DNA of 64,000 nt from an uncultured Flavobacteriales bacterium. Its GTDB lineage: Bacteria > Bacteroidota > Bacteroidia > Flavobacteriales_F > PHOS-HE28. Positions 51,611-58,704 of the stretch are shown in pieces. The notes below the pieces were generated by a model. It did no database searches. It was not told the origin of the DNA and saw only the letters and a program-made list of their open reading frames with translations. The stretch covers positions 1 through 64,000 of the forward strand of contig CALMPI010000043.1 in the NCBI GenBank assembly GCA_937872175.1, read 5' to 3'. The position numbers and the translations under genes were made by a program. Numbering within the stretch: the first letter of the stretch is position 1; each line of letters starts with the position of its first letter.

Positions 51611-51639
51611 GGAGCCTCCGGCCAAGCGCCGGAGGCTCC
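51611..51639. terminator. Hairpin terminator after the FG-GAP surface protein gene
   Basis: GGAGCCTCCGGC (51611-51622) and GCCGGAGGCTCC (51628-51639) form a perfect 12-bp stem with loop CAAGC, 20 bp after the stop codon and followed by a weak T-rich stretch. Confidence 0.85.
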
Positions 51640-51664
51640 TTCGTTCGATGCCTGTTCCGTCGGC

Positions 51665-51672
51665 TTACTTTG
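51665..51672 (+). promoter_or_regulatory. -7-like element (TTACTTTG) 5 nt before the ThiF-like gene
   Basis: TTACTTTG, one mismatch to TAnnTTTG, is followed by five bases and ATG 51678. Probable leaderless promoter of the molybdenum-cofactor operon. Confidence 0.5.
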
Positions 51673-51677
51673 GCGGC

Positions 51678-52346
51678 ATGCGCTCCACGGCTCCACCGCT
51701 CCGGTCCACTGTGCTGGTGATCGGCATCGGCGGGTTGGGCCATGCGCTGTTGGAACGCTGTGCCCGGCTGCCGGTCCGGCGCCTCACCTTGGTCGACGGC
51801 GACCGGGTGGAGCCGCACAACCTGGAGCGCCAGCCGCTCTTCGCGCCGGTGGACCTGGGACGGCCCAAGGTGGCCGTGGCCGCCGCATGGCTGCGCCAGG
51901 CCATGCCGGGCACCCTCATCGACGTGGTGGACGCCTTCGCTGACGCGGACTCGCTGCCGAACCTGGTCGAGCAGCACAGCATCGTGGTGGACTGCACGGA
52001 CGATGTGCATGCGCGGACCCTGATCGATCGGGTATGCATGGAACACCGGATCCCCCTCGTCAGCGGAGCCGTGCATGGGAGCGAGGGCCAGGTGCTGGTG
52101 CTGCATGCGCCGGACGGTCAAGGCGATCCGTCGCTTACGCGTGCGCAGGTGTTCGCCGGACGGCCGGGTCCGGGCCAGGACGAGTGCGACATGCGCCAGG
52201 TGCCGTTGGAGGTTCTGGAGGCCGTGGGCGCATGCATGCAGCAACGGGTGGGCGACCTCATCGCCGGACGACCTGTGGAGAACGGTGCCCTGGACCTGTA
52301 CGCGGGGAGCCGATGGACCCGGTTCGCGCCACCGCTGCCGACCTGA
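51678..52346 (+). CDS. Compact ThiF/MoeB/HesA-family adenylyltransferase
   Basis: The 222-residue protein belongs to the E1-like superfamily that adenylates the C-terminal glycine of sulfur carriers such as MoaD. It has the nucleotide-binding IGIGGLGH, VDGDRVEPHNLERQPLF with the NxxRQ motif, and VDCTDDVHARTLID. The C-terminal zinc CxxC pairs of standard MoeB are absent; only DECDMRQ remains in that area. It heads an operon with moeA, mobA, moaD and moaE, so MoaD is the likely substrate, making this the MoeB of the cluster. The start at ATG 51678 follows the promoter element by 5 nt. Confidence 0.82.
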   Translation: MRSTAPPLRSTVLVIGIGGLGHALLERCARLPVRRLTLVDGDRVEPHNLERQPLFAPVDLGRPKVAVAAAWLRQAMPGTLIDVVDAFADADSLPNLVEQHSIVVDCTDDVHARTLIDRVCMEHRIPLVSGAVHGSEGQVLVLHAPDGQGDPSLTRAQVFAGRPGPGQDECDMRQVPLEVLEAVGACMQQRVGDLIAGRPVENGALDLYAGSRWTRFAPPLPT

Positions 52347-52351
52347 CCGCC

Positions 52352-53068
52352 ATGCCCGCCGCCCTTGGCATCGCCGTCATCGCCCTGCTGTATGCCTCCG
52401 TGGGCCACGGTGGAGCCAGCGGTTACCTGGCGCTGATGGCCCTGATGGGGCAGGCCCCGGCGGACATGCGACCCGCCGCGCTGTGGCTCAATCTGCTGGT
52501 GAGCGCCGTGGCCACGGTCCAATACGCGCGTGCCGGGCACTTCACATGGCGCCTCTTCCTGCCCTTCGCGCTCCTGTCCGTACCGATGGCCTACCTCGGC
52601 GCGCGGATCACCCTGGGGGCGGAGACCTACGAAAGCCTCCTGGCGTTCTGCCTGCTGCTGGCGGCTTTGCGCCTTCTGGGTGTGTTCGGAGCGCCCGCCA
52701 CCGTGCTGCGCCGCGTTCATCCGCTGGGTGCACCCCTCCTCGGTGCGGCCATCGGTCTGATCTCCGGCCTGGTCGGGATCGGCGGTGGCGTGCTGTTGAG
52801 CCCGGCCCTCCTGTTGCTGCGCTGGGGTGATGCCCATCGCACCGCCGCGGTCAGTGCTCCCTTCATCCTGGTGAACAGCGCCGCAGGGCTCATCGGGCTT
52901 CACGCCGTCGGCCCGCCGGCCGGCCTGCACATCCGATGGCTATTCGCCGCGCTGGCCGGTGCGCTGATCGGCAGTACACTGGGTGCCCGCGTGCTGCCCG
53001 ATCTCCGGCTGCGGCAGGTGCTGGGCGCCGTGCTTCTGCTCGCCTCCACCAAGCTGCTGCTGGCATGA
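52352..53068 (+). CDS. TauE/SafE-family membrane permease
   Basis: The 238-residue protein has about eight predicted membrane segments and the family's duplicated motif: YASVGHGGASGYLALMAL near the start and LISGLVGIGGGVLLSPALLLLRW in the second half. Members move sulfite, sulfoacetate or related anions, or remain uncharacterised. Here the gene lies between the ThiF-like gene and moeA, overlapping moeA by 4 nt (ATGA), so it is co-expressed with cofactor synthesis. A role with sulfur or oxyanion traffic is possible; the substrate is unknown. ATG 52352 is 6 nt after the previous stop; ATG 52313 would overlap it. Confidence 0.82.
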   Translation: MPAALGIAVIALLYASVGHGGASGYLALMALMGQAPADMRPAALWLNLLVSAVATVQYARAGHFTWRLFLPFALLSVPMAYLGARITLGAETYESLLAFCLLLAALRLLGVFGAPATVLRRVHPLGAPLLGAAIGLISGLVGIGGGVLLSPALLLLRWGDAHRTAAVSAPFILVNSAAGLIGLHAVGPPAGLHIRWLFAALAGALIGSTLGARVLPDLRLRQVLGAVLLLASTKLLLA

Positions 53069-54240
53069 TCGACGTGCAGGAGGCCCGTGCCACGCTGATG
53101 CGGCATGTCCGCGCAGTTCCCGCGGAGGTCGCACCCCTCTCCGGTGCCGTGGGGCGCTTCCTGTACGCGGATGTCGTGGCCACCGATGCCTTTCCACGGT
53201 TCGACATGAGCGCGGTGGACGGCTACGCCGTGGGATCCGGCCCGGGCCCTTGGAGGCGCATCGGCACCGTGGCCGCAGGTGACCTGCTGGACCGGCCCAT
53301 CGGTGCGGACGAGTGCGCGCGCATCTTCACGGGCGCCTGCGTACCCGAAGGCGCGGCGGCCGTCCTGATGCAGGAGCGTTGCGATGAGGCCGCCGGGCAG
53401 GTGAGCACCTTGGTCGGAACTCCCACGCCCGGCGCCAACATCCGTCGTCGGGCCGAGGGCTATCGCCAGGGCGACCTGCTTATGCATCGCGGCGAGCGCC
53501 TGGACCCTGCCGCCATCGGTCTGCTGGCCTCGTCGGGGATCCGGTCGGTGACGGTGGCTCGACGACCACGGGTGGCCGTGGTCCGCACCGGGGGTGAGTT
53601 CATCACCGTCGATGGCATTGCCGAGGGGCGGATCCACAGCAGCAATGAGGTGATGCTCCAGGCGGCGCTTCTGGAGGTGGGCGTGCCCATGGCCTCACCC
53701 CCCATCACCGTGGAGGATGACCGTGACCGTCTGTGCGAAGCGCTCCGAACAGCCTGTGCCGGTGCTGACCTGGTGCTCACCACCGGCGGCGCCTCCGTGG
53801 GGGAGCACGACCTGCTGCGGCCCGTGCTGGAGCAGCTGGGCGCCACACTGCACTTCCACGGTGTCCGCCAGAAACCGGGCAAGCCGATGCTCTTCGCCAC
53901 GTTGGACGGTACGCCCGTGATCGGGCTGCCGGGCAACCCCCGCGCGGTGCTGGTGCTCTTCGAGGTGTATGTGCGCGGCTTTCTTCGCGCGCTGCAGGGT
54001 GCCCGCCATCCCGGTCCTGCGGAAGAGCTGCTGCCCCTGGCAGGATCCGTGGAGCGCAAGGGCGAACGCGACGAGTTCCGCGCGGCGAGCGTGCGCGACG
54101 GCCGGGTGGAGCTGCTGCCCGATGAAGGCTCCCACCTGCTCGGCGGCCTCGTGGGCGGTGCCGTCCTGTGTCACCTGGAGGCTGCACGGACGCGCCTCAA
54201 CAGCGGAGATCGGGTGCGCGTGATCCGTCCCCTGCCATGA
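53065..54240 (+). CDS. moeA: Molybdopterin molybdenumtransferase MoeA
   Basis: MoeA inserts molybdenum into adenylated molybdopterin at the end of cofactor synthesis. The 391-residue protein has the expected blocks: SAVDGYAV near residue 50, GACVPEGAAAVLMQE, the MogA-like domain with VLTTGGASVGEHD, and VRQKPGKPM followed by IGLPGNPRAVLVLFEVYV. The C-terminal domain is present (SVERKGERDEFRAA). The ATG overlaps the permease stop (ATGA), and its own stop overlaps the mobA start in the same way, so the genes are tightly coupled. Confidence 0.95.
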   Translation: MIDVQEARATLMRHVRAVPAEVAPLSGAVGRFLYADVVATDAFPRFDMSAVDGYAVGSGPGPWRRIGTVAAGDLLDRPIGADECARIFTGACVPEGAAAVLMQERCDEAAGQVSTLVGTPTPGANIRRRAEGYRQGDLLMHRGERLDPAAIGLLASSGIRSVTVARRPRVAVVRTGGEFITVDGIAEGRIHSSNEVMLQAALLEVGVPMASPPITVEDDRDRLCEALRTACAGADLVLTTGGASVGEHDLLRPVLEQLGATLHFHGVRQKPGKPMLFATLDGTPVIGLPGNPRAVLVLFEVYVRGFLRALQGARHPGPAEELLPLAGSVERKGERDEFRAASVRDGRVELLPDEGSHLLGGLVGGAVLCHLEAARTRLNSGDRVRVIRPLP

Positions 54241-54803
54241 ACGATCGGACCTGGACCGGTGTGGTGCTGGCCGGTGGCCGCAGCCGCCGCATGGGTACGG
54301 ACAAGGCCCTGATCGAACTCGACGGGTCGACGCTGCTGGACCGTGCGGTGGAGCTGCTGCGACCGCACGCGCGGGAGCTGCTCATCATCGGTGACGTCGA
54401 CCGGCATGGTCATCCGCATGCCCGCACCATCGGCGACCGCCGCCCCGGTCTGGGCCCGCTGGGCGGTCTGATCACGGCGCTTGAACGCAGCCGCTATGGC
54501 CGCATCATCGCCCTGGCCTGCGACATGCCCGCCGTGAACGACCGCCTGATCCTTCGCTTGAAGGCCAATTGCGACGCCTCCGTGGATGCGGCGGTGCCCG
54601 TGCATGATCGCGGCATCGAACCGCTCGCTGCGGCATACCACCTCAGGTGCCTGGCACCCTTCGAACAGGCGGCCGACGCCGGCGACCTGAAGCTCACCGA
54701 TGCCCTGGAGCGGGTCAGGTGGGCTTCCGTGGAAGTGACCCCGGGGCGCGGGGGCTGGCCGCCCGATCTTTTCCGCAACATCAATACGCCGGCCGATCTT
54801 TGA
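54237..54803 (+). CDS. mobA: Molybdenum cofactor guanylyltransferase MobA
   Basis: MobA attaches GMP to the molybdenum cofactor to form the dinucleotide used by DMSO-reductase-family enzymes. The 188-residue protein has the nucleotidyltransferase signature VVLAGGRSRRMGTDKALIELDG, the GPLGGLITAL loop, ACDMPAV with the metal-binding Asp, and the closing NINTPADL (normally NINTPEDL). Its length matches the family. It overlaps moeA by 4 nt and is followed by moaD after 4 nt. Presence of MobA suggests the host has bis-MGD enzymes. Confidence 0.92.
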   Translation: MNDRTWTGVVLAGGRSRRMGTDKALIELDGSTLLDRAVELLRPHARELLIIGDVDRHGHPHARTIGDRRPGLGPLGGLITALERSRYGRIIALACDMPAVNDRLILRLKANCDASVDAAVPVHDRGIEPLAAAYHLRCLAPFEQAADAGDLKLTDALERVRWASVEVTPGRGGWPPDLFRNINTPADL

Positions 54804-54807
54804 GCCC

Positions 54808-55032
54808 ATGGAGGTGCTGCTCTTCGGACTGATCGCGGAACGCGCGGGTACGCACAGGATCGAGCTGTCCGCCAACAGCACAAGCGAACTGAAGGACCGG
54901 CTGGCGGAGCGCATCGAAGGCCTGGCCGCGCTGAGCTACGCGATCGCCGTGGACCGCAGGATCCAACACGGCGACATGCCCCTCAAAGGCACCGAGGAGA
55001 TCGCCGTGCTGCCCCCATTCGCCGGAGGATGA
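54808..55032 (+). CDS. moaD: Molybdopterin synthase small subunit MoaD
   Basis: The 74-residue ubiquitin-like sulfur carrier ends in the obligatory FAGG, whose terminal glycine is adenylated and then thiocarboxylated. The beta-grasp pattern is clear: MEVLLFGLIAERAG, ELKDRLAERI, SYAIAVDRR and EIAVLPPFAGG. It lies 4 nt after mobA and 7 nt before moaE, its partner in molybdopterin synthase. Confidence 0.93.
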   Translation: MEVLLFGLIAERAGTHRIELSANSTSELKDRLAERIEGLAALSYAIAVDRRIQHGDMPLKGTEEIAVLPPFAGG

Positions 55033-55039
55033 TCCGCCA

Positions 55040-55543
55040 ATGGTACAGATGACACCGATGGATACAGAGGCGGCAAGATCCCCGCATAAGAAGCGGGACA
55101 TCTTCGTGGAGGGGCCGATCGATCCGGCCTTCATCGCCACGAGCATCGCCAGGCATGCCACCCGCACGGACATCGGTGCCCACGAGATCTTCCTGGGCCA
55201 GGTGCGCGCGGACCGCGTTGCGGGGGCGGATGATCATCCATCCGGTCGATCGGTCACCGCCATCGAATACACCGCCTACCGCGACATGGCCTTGGAGCGC
55301 ATGACCGCCATCCGCGAGGAGGCCTTCGCCCAATGGCCCAGCATGACCTGCCTGCACGTGCACCACAGCCTGGGCACCATCAAGGCCGGCGAGCTGTGCT
55401 TCATGGTCTTCGCCAGCGCACCGCATCGTGCTGCCGCGCGCGAGGCCGTGGCCTGGGTGGTGGACCGCATCAAGGCCGAGCTGCCCATTTTCGGGAAGGA
55501 GATCGTGGAGGGTGGTGGGCATATTTGGAAATCCAATGGATAG
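55040..55543 (+). CDS. moaE: Molybdopterin synthase catalytic subunit MoaE
   Basis: MoaE transfers sulfur from MoaD thiocarboxylate to precursor Z to make molybdopterin. The 167-residue protein has IDPAFIATSIARH, EIFLGQVRADR (normally GxFxGxVR), IEYTAYRDMALERM, HHSLGTIKAGELCFMVFASAPHR, and the active-site lysines in RIKAELPIFGKEI. The first ~15 residues are an unremarkable extension; an ATG at 55061 would also be possible. The gene stops at 55543, where the GGTGAATGG hairpin repeat begins, separating it from moaCB. Confidence 0.93.
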   Translation: MVQMTPMDTEAARSPHKKRDIFVEGPIDPAFIATSIARHATRTDIGAHEIFLGQVRADRVAGADDHPSGRSVTAIEYTAYRDMALERMTAIREEAFAQWPSMTCLHVHHSLGTIKAGELCFMVFASAPHRAAAREAVAWVVDRIKAELPIFGKEIVEGGGHIWKSNG

Positions 55544-55617
55544 GGTGAATGGTCATTGGCGATCAGCGAATGGTGCCGATCCTGGTTCCATTCTCCAATG
55601 ACCATTCGCTATTCGCC
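55544..55617. repeat. Gene-less hairpin built of GGTGAATGG-type inverted repeats
   Basis: GAATGGTCATTGG (55547-55559) pairs perfectly with CCAATGACCATTC (55595-55607). An inner GAATGG/CCATTC pair (55568-55573 with 55588-55593) and an outer GG(T/C)GAA pair extend the structure over 74 bp. It starts right after the moaE stop and ends 7 nt before the moaCB ATG. The words are the same as in the inverted repeats around the four-helix-bundle cassette at 22424-22973. Confidence 0.8.
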
Positions 55618-55624
55618 TGCATTC

Positions 55625-56542
55625 ATGATCGACATCACGCACAAACCCACCACCCTGCGCGAGGCCACGGCCACGGCGCTGGTCACCGTGAGCGACCCGG
55701 CCACCATCACGGCGTTGAAGGAGAAGCAGGTGCCCAAGGGCGATGTGCTGGAGAGCGCCCGCGTGGCGGCCTTGTTCGGCGTAAAGAAGACCCACGAGCT
55801 GATCCCCGATTGCCATCCGCTGCCCATCGAGCATGCGGCGTGCACGTTCGAGGTGGGGGCGATGGAGATCGTCGTCACCATGCGGGTACGCACCATCTAC
55901 CGCACCGGGGTGGAGGTGGAGGCCATGCACGGTGCCAGCGTGGCGGCCCTCACCATCTACGACATGCTCAAGCCCATCGACAAGGGCGTGGTGATCTCGG
56001 GCATCCGGCTGTTGGAGAAGAAAGGCGGCAAGAGCGATTGGAAGGACCGCTTCGACATGCCCGTGAAGGCGGCCGTGCTGGTGATCAGTGATTCGGTGAG
56101 CAGCGGGAAGAAGGAGGACAAAGCGGGAGAGGCCATTGCCGAACGCCTGCGGAAGCTCGACGTTCAGGTCGCTGGACAGGTGGTGGTCCCGGACGAGCCT
56201 GATCAGGTCGCCGCGAAGGTGAAGGCCTGGGCCGATGAAGGTCTGGACCTGGTTCTCACCACGGGCGGCACAGGGCTTTCACCCCGCGACCGCACGCCCG
56301 ATGCCATCGCACCCCTGCTGGACCGGGAGGTACCCGGTATCATGGAGGCCGCGCGCAGCTACGGCCAGGAGCGCATGCCCTGGGCGATGATGAGCCGGGG
56401 CATCGCCGGCATGATCGGAAGAACGCTGGTGATCACCCTGCCCGGTTCCACACGTGGGGCGCAGGAGACGATGGATGCGCTTTTTCCGTTCGTGCTTCAT
56501 GTGGTGAAGGTGCAGGAACATGCGTTCAGGCATGGGCGATAG
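55625..56542 (+). CDS. moaCB: Fused MoaC-MoaB molybdenum cofactor protein
   Basis: The 305-residue protein joins two activities. The MoaC half (residues ~1-150) completes precursor Z synthesis together with MoaA and shows KKTHELIPDCHPLPIEH and VEAMHGASVAALTIYDMLK. The MoaB/MogA half (~155-305), which adenylates molybdopterin, shows VLVISDSVSSGKKEDKAG, LVLTTGGTGLSPRDRTPDA, PGIMEAARSYG and GRTLVITLPGSTRGAQE. Such fusions are common in Bacteroidota. ATG 55625 (MIDITHKPTT) lies 7 nt beyond the hairpin repeat. The longer frame from 55556 would run through the repeat and is rejected. Confidence 0.93.
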   Translation: MIDITHKPTTLREATATALVTVSDPATITALKEKQVPKGDVLESARVAALFGVKKTHELIPDCHPLPIEHAACTFEVGAMEIVVTMRVRTIYRTGVEVEAMHGASVAALTIYDMLKPIDKGVVISGIRLLEKKGGKSDWKDRFDMPVKAAVLVISDSVSSGKKEDKAGEAIAERLRKLDVQVAGQVVVPDEPDQVAAKVKAWADEGLDLVLTTGGTGLSPRDRTPDAIAPLLDREVPGIMEAARSYGQERMPWAMMSRGIAGMIGRTLVITLPGSTRGAQETMDALFPFVLHVVKVQEHAFRHGR

Positions 56543-56578
56543 GCCGTTTCTAAGCTCTTCCGGTCGGTGAGGCTCCGA

Positions 56579-56586
56579 TACCTTCG
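56579..56586 (+). promoter_or_regulatory. -7 element (TACCTTCG) 4 nt before the nucleoid-associated protein start
   Basis: TACCTTCG, four bases, ATG 56591. Leaderless arrangement; it separates this gene from the molybdenum-cofactor operon. Confidence 0.6.
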
Positions 56587-56590
56587 CCGC

Positions 56591-57613
56591 ATGATCAACG
56601 GCAAGGAGGCGATGGTGGAGGAACTGGTGCTGCACCGGGTGGGCACGGATGGATCGCCCAGCGTGCTCTCCGACGTGAGCGCCGTGCTGCAGGGGCCCGA
56701 GGAGCAGGAGTTCCTGCGCCGCCTCTTCCTGAAGCCCTTCGCCTCGGTGGCCGTCACCCACACCTTCGGCGACGGAGCGCAGGGTGCTGACAACGCGCTT
56801 CAGGCCCTCTGCGCCAAGGCTGCGAAGGCGAAGGACCTGGTCGGCGTGTCCAGGGCCATCGCCAAGCTCCTCATCGACACCGCCGCGGAGCATGAAGTGC
56901 GTGCAGGGGACCTCTTCGTCGTCCGCTTCCACGCCGTGGAGCTGGCCGGGGCCGTGCACGATGCGGTGGGCATCCTCAAGTTCGACGACAAGGAGGTCTT
57001 CCTGGAGAGCAAGGTCAGCGGGAGCCACATCGGCATGCGCCTCAAGCGCGGGCTGGGGGGGCGCAGGCCGGACCAGGCCCTGCTGGTGCTCTTCACGCCC
57101 GGGGAGCACACCGTGCTGGTGATCGATGACGATCCGCGCAGCGGGTTCTGGCAGCAGGCCTTTGCCGGGCTCCGCACCAAACAGGACCACGTGAACAGCA
57201 CCAACAACCTGCTGGAGATGACGCGTTCGTTCATCACCGAGCAGCTCCCGCAGGACTACGAGATCCCGAAGGCCGACCAGATCGACCTGCTGAACCGCTC
57301 CGTCCAGTACTTCAAGGACAATACGGAGTTCGACCGGAGCTCCTTCGCCCGCGAGGTGTTCCAAAGCGAGGAGGTGATCGGCTCCTTCGAGCGCTTCGGC
57401 GACCGCTTCCAAGAGGAGCGCGCCGTGGACCTGGAGGACCGATTCGCCATCAGCGCCGACGCCGTGAAGAAGCAGGCCCGTGTGTTCAAGAGCGTGCTGA
57501 AGCTGGACAAGAACTTCCACATCTACATCCACGGCGACCGCAACAAGATCGAGCGGGGAGTGGACGAGAGCGGCCGGAAGTTCTACAAGATCTACTACGA
57601 GCAGGAACTGTAG
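56591..57613 (+). CDS. 37-kDa nucleoid-associated protein (NdpA/YejK family)
   Basis: The 340-residue protein matches the nucleoid-associated NdpA family: a start resembling ELVLHRVG, VSRAIAKLLIDTAAEHEVRAGDLFVVRF, IGILKFDDKEVFL, then a C-terminal domain with NRSVQYFKDNTEFDRSSFAREVFQ and FKSVLKLDKNFHIYIHGDRNKIERG. Family members bind the nucleoid in Gram-negative bacteria, and many are found near mobile or phage-related loci, though no such genes are adjacent here. It has its own promoter element and faces moaA convergently, with a CATGTG palindrome between. Confidence 0.88.
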   Translation: MINGKEAMVEELVLHRVGTDGSPSVLSDVSAVLQGPEEQEFLRRLFLKPFASVAVTHTFGDGAQGADNALQALCAKAAKAKDLVGVSRAIAKLLIDTAAEHEVRAGDLFVVRFHAVELAGAVHDAVGILKFDDKEVFLESKVSGSHIGMRLKRGLGGRRPDQALLVLFTPGEHTVLVIDDDPRSGFWQQAFAGLRTKQDHVNSTNNLLEMTRSFITEQLPQDYEIPKADQIDLLNRSVQYFKDNTEFDRSSFAREVFQSEEVIGSFERFGDRFQEERAVDLEDRFAISADAVKKQARVFKSVLKLDKNFHIYIHGDRNKIERGVDESGRKFYKIYYEQEL

Positions 57614-57615
57614 GG

Positions 57616-57643
57616 CATGTGCGCATGTGCACATGGCCACATG
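57616..57643. repeat. 28-bp palindrome of CATGTG units between convergent genes
   Basis: CATGTG-CG-CATGTG-CACATG-GC-CACATG is a palindrome with only the two central dinucleotides unmatched. It begins 3 nt after one stop and ends 3 nt before the other, and could act as a bidirectional terminator or be a small repeat. Confidence 0.6.
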
Positions 57644-57645
57644 AA

Positions 57646-58632
57646 CTATCCCCCGATCGCCACCATCGGCCGTGCGCTCAGGTCGTGGAGCACTTCTTCC
57701 TGTGTATCGGGCCTGAAGGGAGGTAGTCCGCCGAGCATGGCGTGCTTGGCCAGCACATTCGCCTCGATCAAGGGCACGATGTCCTCGCCTCGGCGCAGGG
57801 CGGACAACAGGTCGGTCTCCTCGCGGGCGAAGAGGCAGTTGCGCATCTTTCCTTCCGCGGTCACCCGCAGTCGGTCGCAGGTGCCGCAGAAGGGCTCCGT
57901 CACCGTGCTGATCACGGCGAAGGTGCCGGGCCAGCCCGGTACCCGGTAGGCCTTGGCCGTGCTGTGCGGGTCGTCGTTCAGTTTCTCGAAGGCATGCACA
58001 CTGCCGATGCGGCCCAGCATCTCGGCGTAGGTGTACACGCGATCGCGGCCCCAGTGGTTGCCCGCGAAGGGCATGAACTCGATGAAACGGACGTGCAGGT
58101 CGTGGTCGCGGGTGAGCTCCACGAAGCGGAGCAGTTCGTCGTCGTTCACCTTGCGCATCACCACCATGTTCACTTTCACCCGGAGGCCCTTCCGCAGGGC
58201 GAGCAGGATGTTGGCATGCACCGTGTCGAAACCATCGCGTCGCGCGATCTTCCGGAAGCGATCCGCATCGAAGGTGTCCAGGCTGACGTTCACCCCCTTC
58301 AGACCGGCATCGAGCAAACCATCCAGGTGCTTGTGCAGACTGAGCGCGTTGGTGGTGAGTCCCAGCTTCACCGGCAGCTGCGAGAGGTCGCGCACGATGC
58401 CCACCACATCGGATCGCACCAGCGGTTCGCCTCCGGTGAGCCGGATCTTGGTGATCCCGTAGCGCACTGCGAAGAGCCGCGCGATGGTGGCGATCTCCTC
58501 CCGTGTCATCAACTCCTCGCGCTTCAGGAACTGCTGGTCCTCCGGCATGCAGTAGGTGCAGCGCAGGTCGCACTTGTCCACGATGCTGATGCGCAGGCTG
58601 CGGTGCGTGCGGCCGTGCCGGTCGGTCAACAT
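57646..58632 (-). CDS. moaA: GTP 3',8-cyclase MoaA
   Basis: A radical SAM enzyme for the first step of molybdenum cofactor synthesis (GTP to 3',8-cyclo-GTP). The 328-residue protein has the SAM cluster motif CDLRCTYC (Cys21, 25 and 28), the TGGEPLVR motif, and the C-terminal second cluster CGTCDRLRVTAEGKMRNC. It ends in the GG pair essential for activity. The start at ATG 58632 (MLTDRHGRTH) lies 4 nt after a -7-like element (TATTTTTC, 58637-58644), so the mRNA is probably leaderless. It is on the opposite strand from the other moa genes, with NdpA in between. Confidence 0.95.
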   Translation of the reverse strand: MLTDRHGRTHRSLRISIVDKCDLRCTYCMPEDQQFLKREELMTREEIATIARLFAVRYGITKIRLTGGEPLVRSDVVGIVRDLSQLPVKLGLTTNALSLHKHLDGLLDAGLKGVNVSLDTFDADRFRKIARRDGFDTVHANILLALRKGLRVKVNMVVMRKVNDDELLRFVELTRDHDLHVRFIEFMPFAGNHWGRDRVYTYAEMLGRIGSVHAFEKLNDDPHSTAKAYRVPGWPGTFAVISTVTEPFCGTCDRLRVTAEGKMRNCLFAREETDLLSALRRGEDIVPLIEANVLAKHAMLGGLPPFRPDTQEEVLHDLSARPMVAIGG

Positions 58633-58636
58633 GCCC

Positions 58637-58644
58637 GAAAAATA
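58637..58644 (-). promoter_or_regulatory. -7 element (TATTTTTC) 4 nt before the moaA start
   Basis: The minus strand reads TATTTTTC, four bases, ATG 58632. One mismatch to TAnnTTTG. Confidence 0.5.
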
Positions 58645-58704
58645 GCCCCGCGGCCGGGTGCCCCGCTTGCCGAGCTTTGCCCTGTCCGCTTTCGCCCGGC
58701 CCGC

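Noticed and set aside
51600-51612. GTGAATGG word near the terminator as another repeat copy
   Set aside because: Only 8-9 bases match, with no inverted partner; likely chance.
48792-52244. 1150-codon open frame antisense to the FG-GAP protein and the ThiF-like gene
   Set aside because: Composition is a shadow of the sense codons; both sense genes have clear domains and promoters.
55556-55624. Upstream start for moaCB within the hairpin repeat
   Set aside because: The added residues come from repeat DNA, and MoaC homologues begin at the MIDITH-like position.
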